Below the pieces are notes generated by a model. It was not told the DNA's origin and did no database searches. It saw only the letters and a program-made list of their open reading frames with translations. The position numbers were made by a program, and so were the translations under genes. From NCBI RefSeq assembly GCF_900111555.1, contig NZ_FOHZ01000003.1, positions 167,777 through 231,776 of the forward strand: a DNA stretch of 64,000 nt, written 5' to 3'. The DNA is from Marinobacter segnicrescens (GTDB lineage: Bacteria > Pseudomonadota > Gammaproteobacteria > Pseudomonadales > Oleiphilaceae). Below are positions 63,662 through 64,000 of this stretch, piece after piece. Position 1 is the stretch's first letter. Each line of letters starts with the position of its first letter.

Positions 63662-64000
63662 TCACTCCGGGTTCCGGGCCAGGAAACGCTCCCTCACCGG
63701 AGCCGACAGCTTTTCGGGGTGTCTGGGGGTTACCTCGGCAAAGCACTGATAGATCTGTTCGAGGTCTGCCGCCAGGTCATCGGTGGCCTCCAGGACCAGC
63801 GGGAAACGTAGCTCCCGCCTGCTGTAATCCGCGACAGTCACTATGATGGGCACACCGGCCTCCCGGGCAATCCGGTGAAAGCCTGTCTTCCACTGGCTGG
63901 CGTTACTGCGGGTGCCCTCCGGTGTCACAACAAGTATCAGGCGGTCACTTCCCTGTAACTGGCGAACGGCCTGCCCCACCACGCCACCGGCCCTGGCCCG
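63662..64000 (-). CDS. 1-acylglycerol-3-phosphate acyltransferase-family protein, 5' end cut by window
   Basis: The C-terminal 112 codons are visible and the frame is open to the window edge. The segment RLILVVTPEGTRSNASQWKT carries the PlsC motif III (PEGTRS), followed by GFHRIAREAGVPIIV. The upstream HxxxxD motif would lie outside the window. This short, PEGTRS-type group acylates lysophospholipids or related lipids; the exact acceptor is unknown. It converges on the MFS gene. Confidence 0.85.
   Translation of the reverse strand, partial: RARAGGVVGQAVRQLQGSDRLILVVTPEGTRSNASQWKTGFHRIAREAGVPIIVTVADYSRRELRFPLVLEATDDLAADLEQIYQCFAEVTPRHPEKLSAPVRERFLARNPE

Overview
The window reads as a contiguous, gene-dense piece of core chromosome from a GC-rich gammaproteobacterium. 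Protein similarity and gene order recalled from known genomes point to a Marinobacter-like marine member of the pseudomonad/alteromonad side of the class, but this was not tested by a search. Supporting signs are a hisZ-type histidine regulatory subunit beside purA, pseudomonad-style neighbours (DUF1244-hopJ, a PA2778/PA2779-like pair, olsBA) and E. coli-like housekeeping operons. I see no tRNA, rRNA, CRISPR array, insertion sequence, prophage or integrase of a mobile element. The first and last genes run off the window.

Layout. 1-3.1 kb: the end of srkA, a small membrane protein, and cmoA-cmoB (tRNA wobble uridine modification). 3.1-16.4 kb, minus strand: the classical nnr-tsaE-amiB-mutL-miaA-hfq-hflX-hflK-hflC-hisZ-purA series, with hairpins after amiB, hfq and hflC that divide it into transcription units. 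16.5-19.4 kb: queG, a nucleoid-associated protein of the NdpA/YejK family, and trmH. 19.6-24.9 kb: miaB, a hairpin repeat, then the overlapping ybeZ-ybeY-corC-lnt operon. 25-31.4 kb, minus strand: recJ, thrC, hom, dsbC, xerD. 31.5-35 kb, minus strand: the ribosomal operon rpsP-rimM-trmD-rplS, closed by a strong terminator, and ffh. 35.2-40.6 kb: a CcsA-like membrane protein, a second CorC-family protein, a Yip1-family protein and a large DUF1631 protein. 40.7-43.4 kb: grxD, and argF with a structured leader, followed by an orphan ABC ATPase.

43.4-54 kb is the most distinctive part. It holds an RstAB-like two-component system, the ornithine-lipid genes olsB-olsA behind a tandem array of PhoB-type half sites, an FKBP isomerase, a large acetyl-CoA hydrolase-family protein, a Tas-like aldo/keto reductase, and an overlapping glycosyltransferase-PAP2 phosphatase pair. 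I read much of this as envelope and membrane-lipid remodelling, part of it probably under phosphate control. 53.7-59.5 kb: dinB with a well-formed LexA box, diverging from DUF1244-hopJ-minC-minD-minE, then a CBS protein and a PIN-PhoH ATPase. 59.5-64 kb: acylphosphatase, a Crp-family regulator, a DUF2892 membrane protein, the PA2779/PA2778-like small protein plus C39-type peptidase, an MFS transporter, and the end of an acyltransferase.

The least-described material is the PA2779/PA2778-like pair, the DUF1244-hopJ-minCDE operon that shares an intergenic LexA box with dinB, and the Pho-type array in front of olsBA. No radically new system is evident. Many genes start at TTG or GTG, and several start calls below were moved from the longest reading frame to the codon with the better ribosome binding site.
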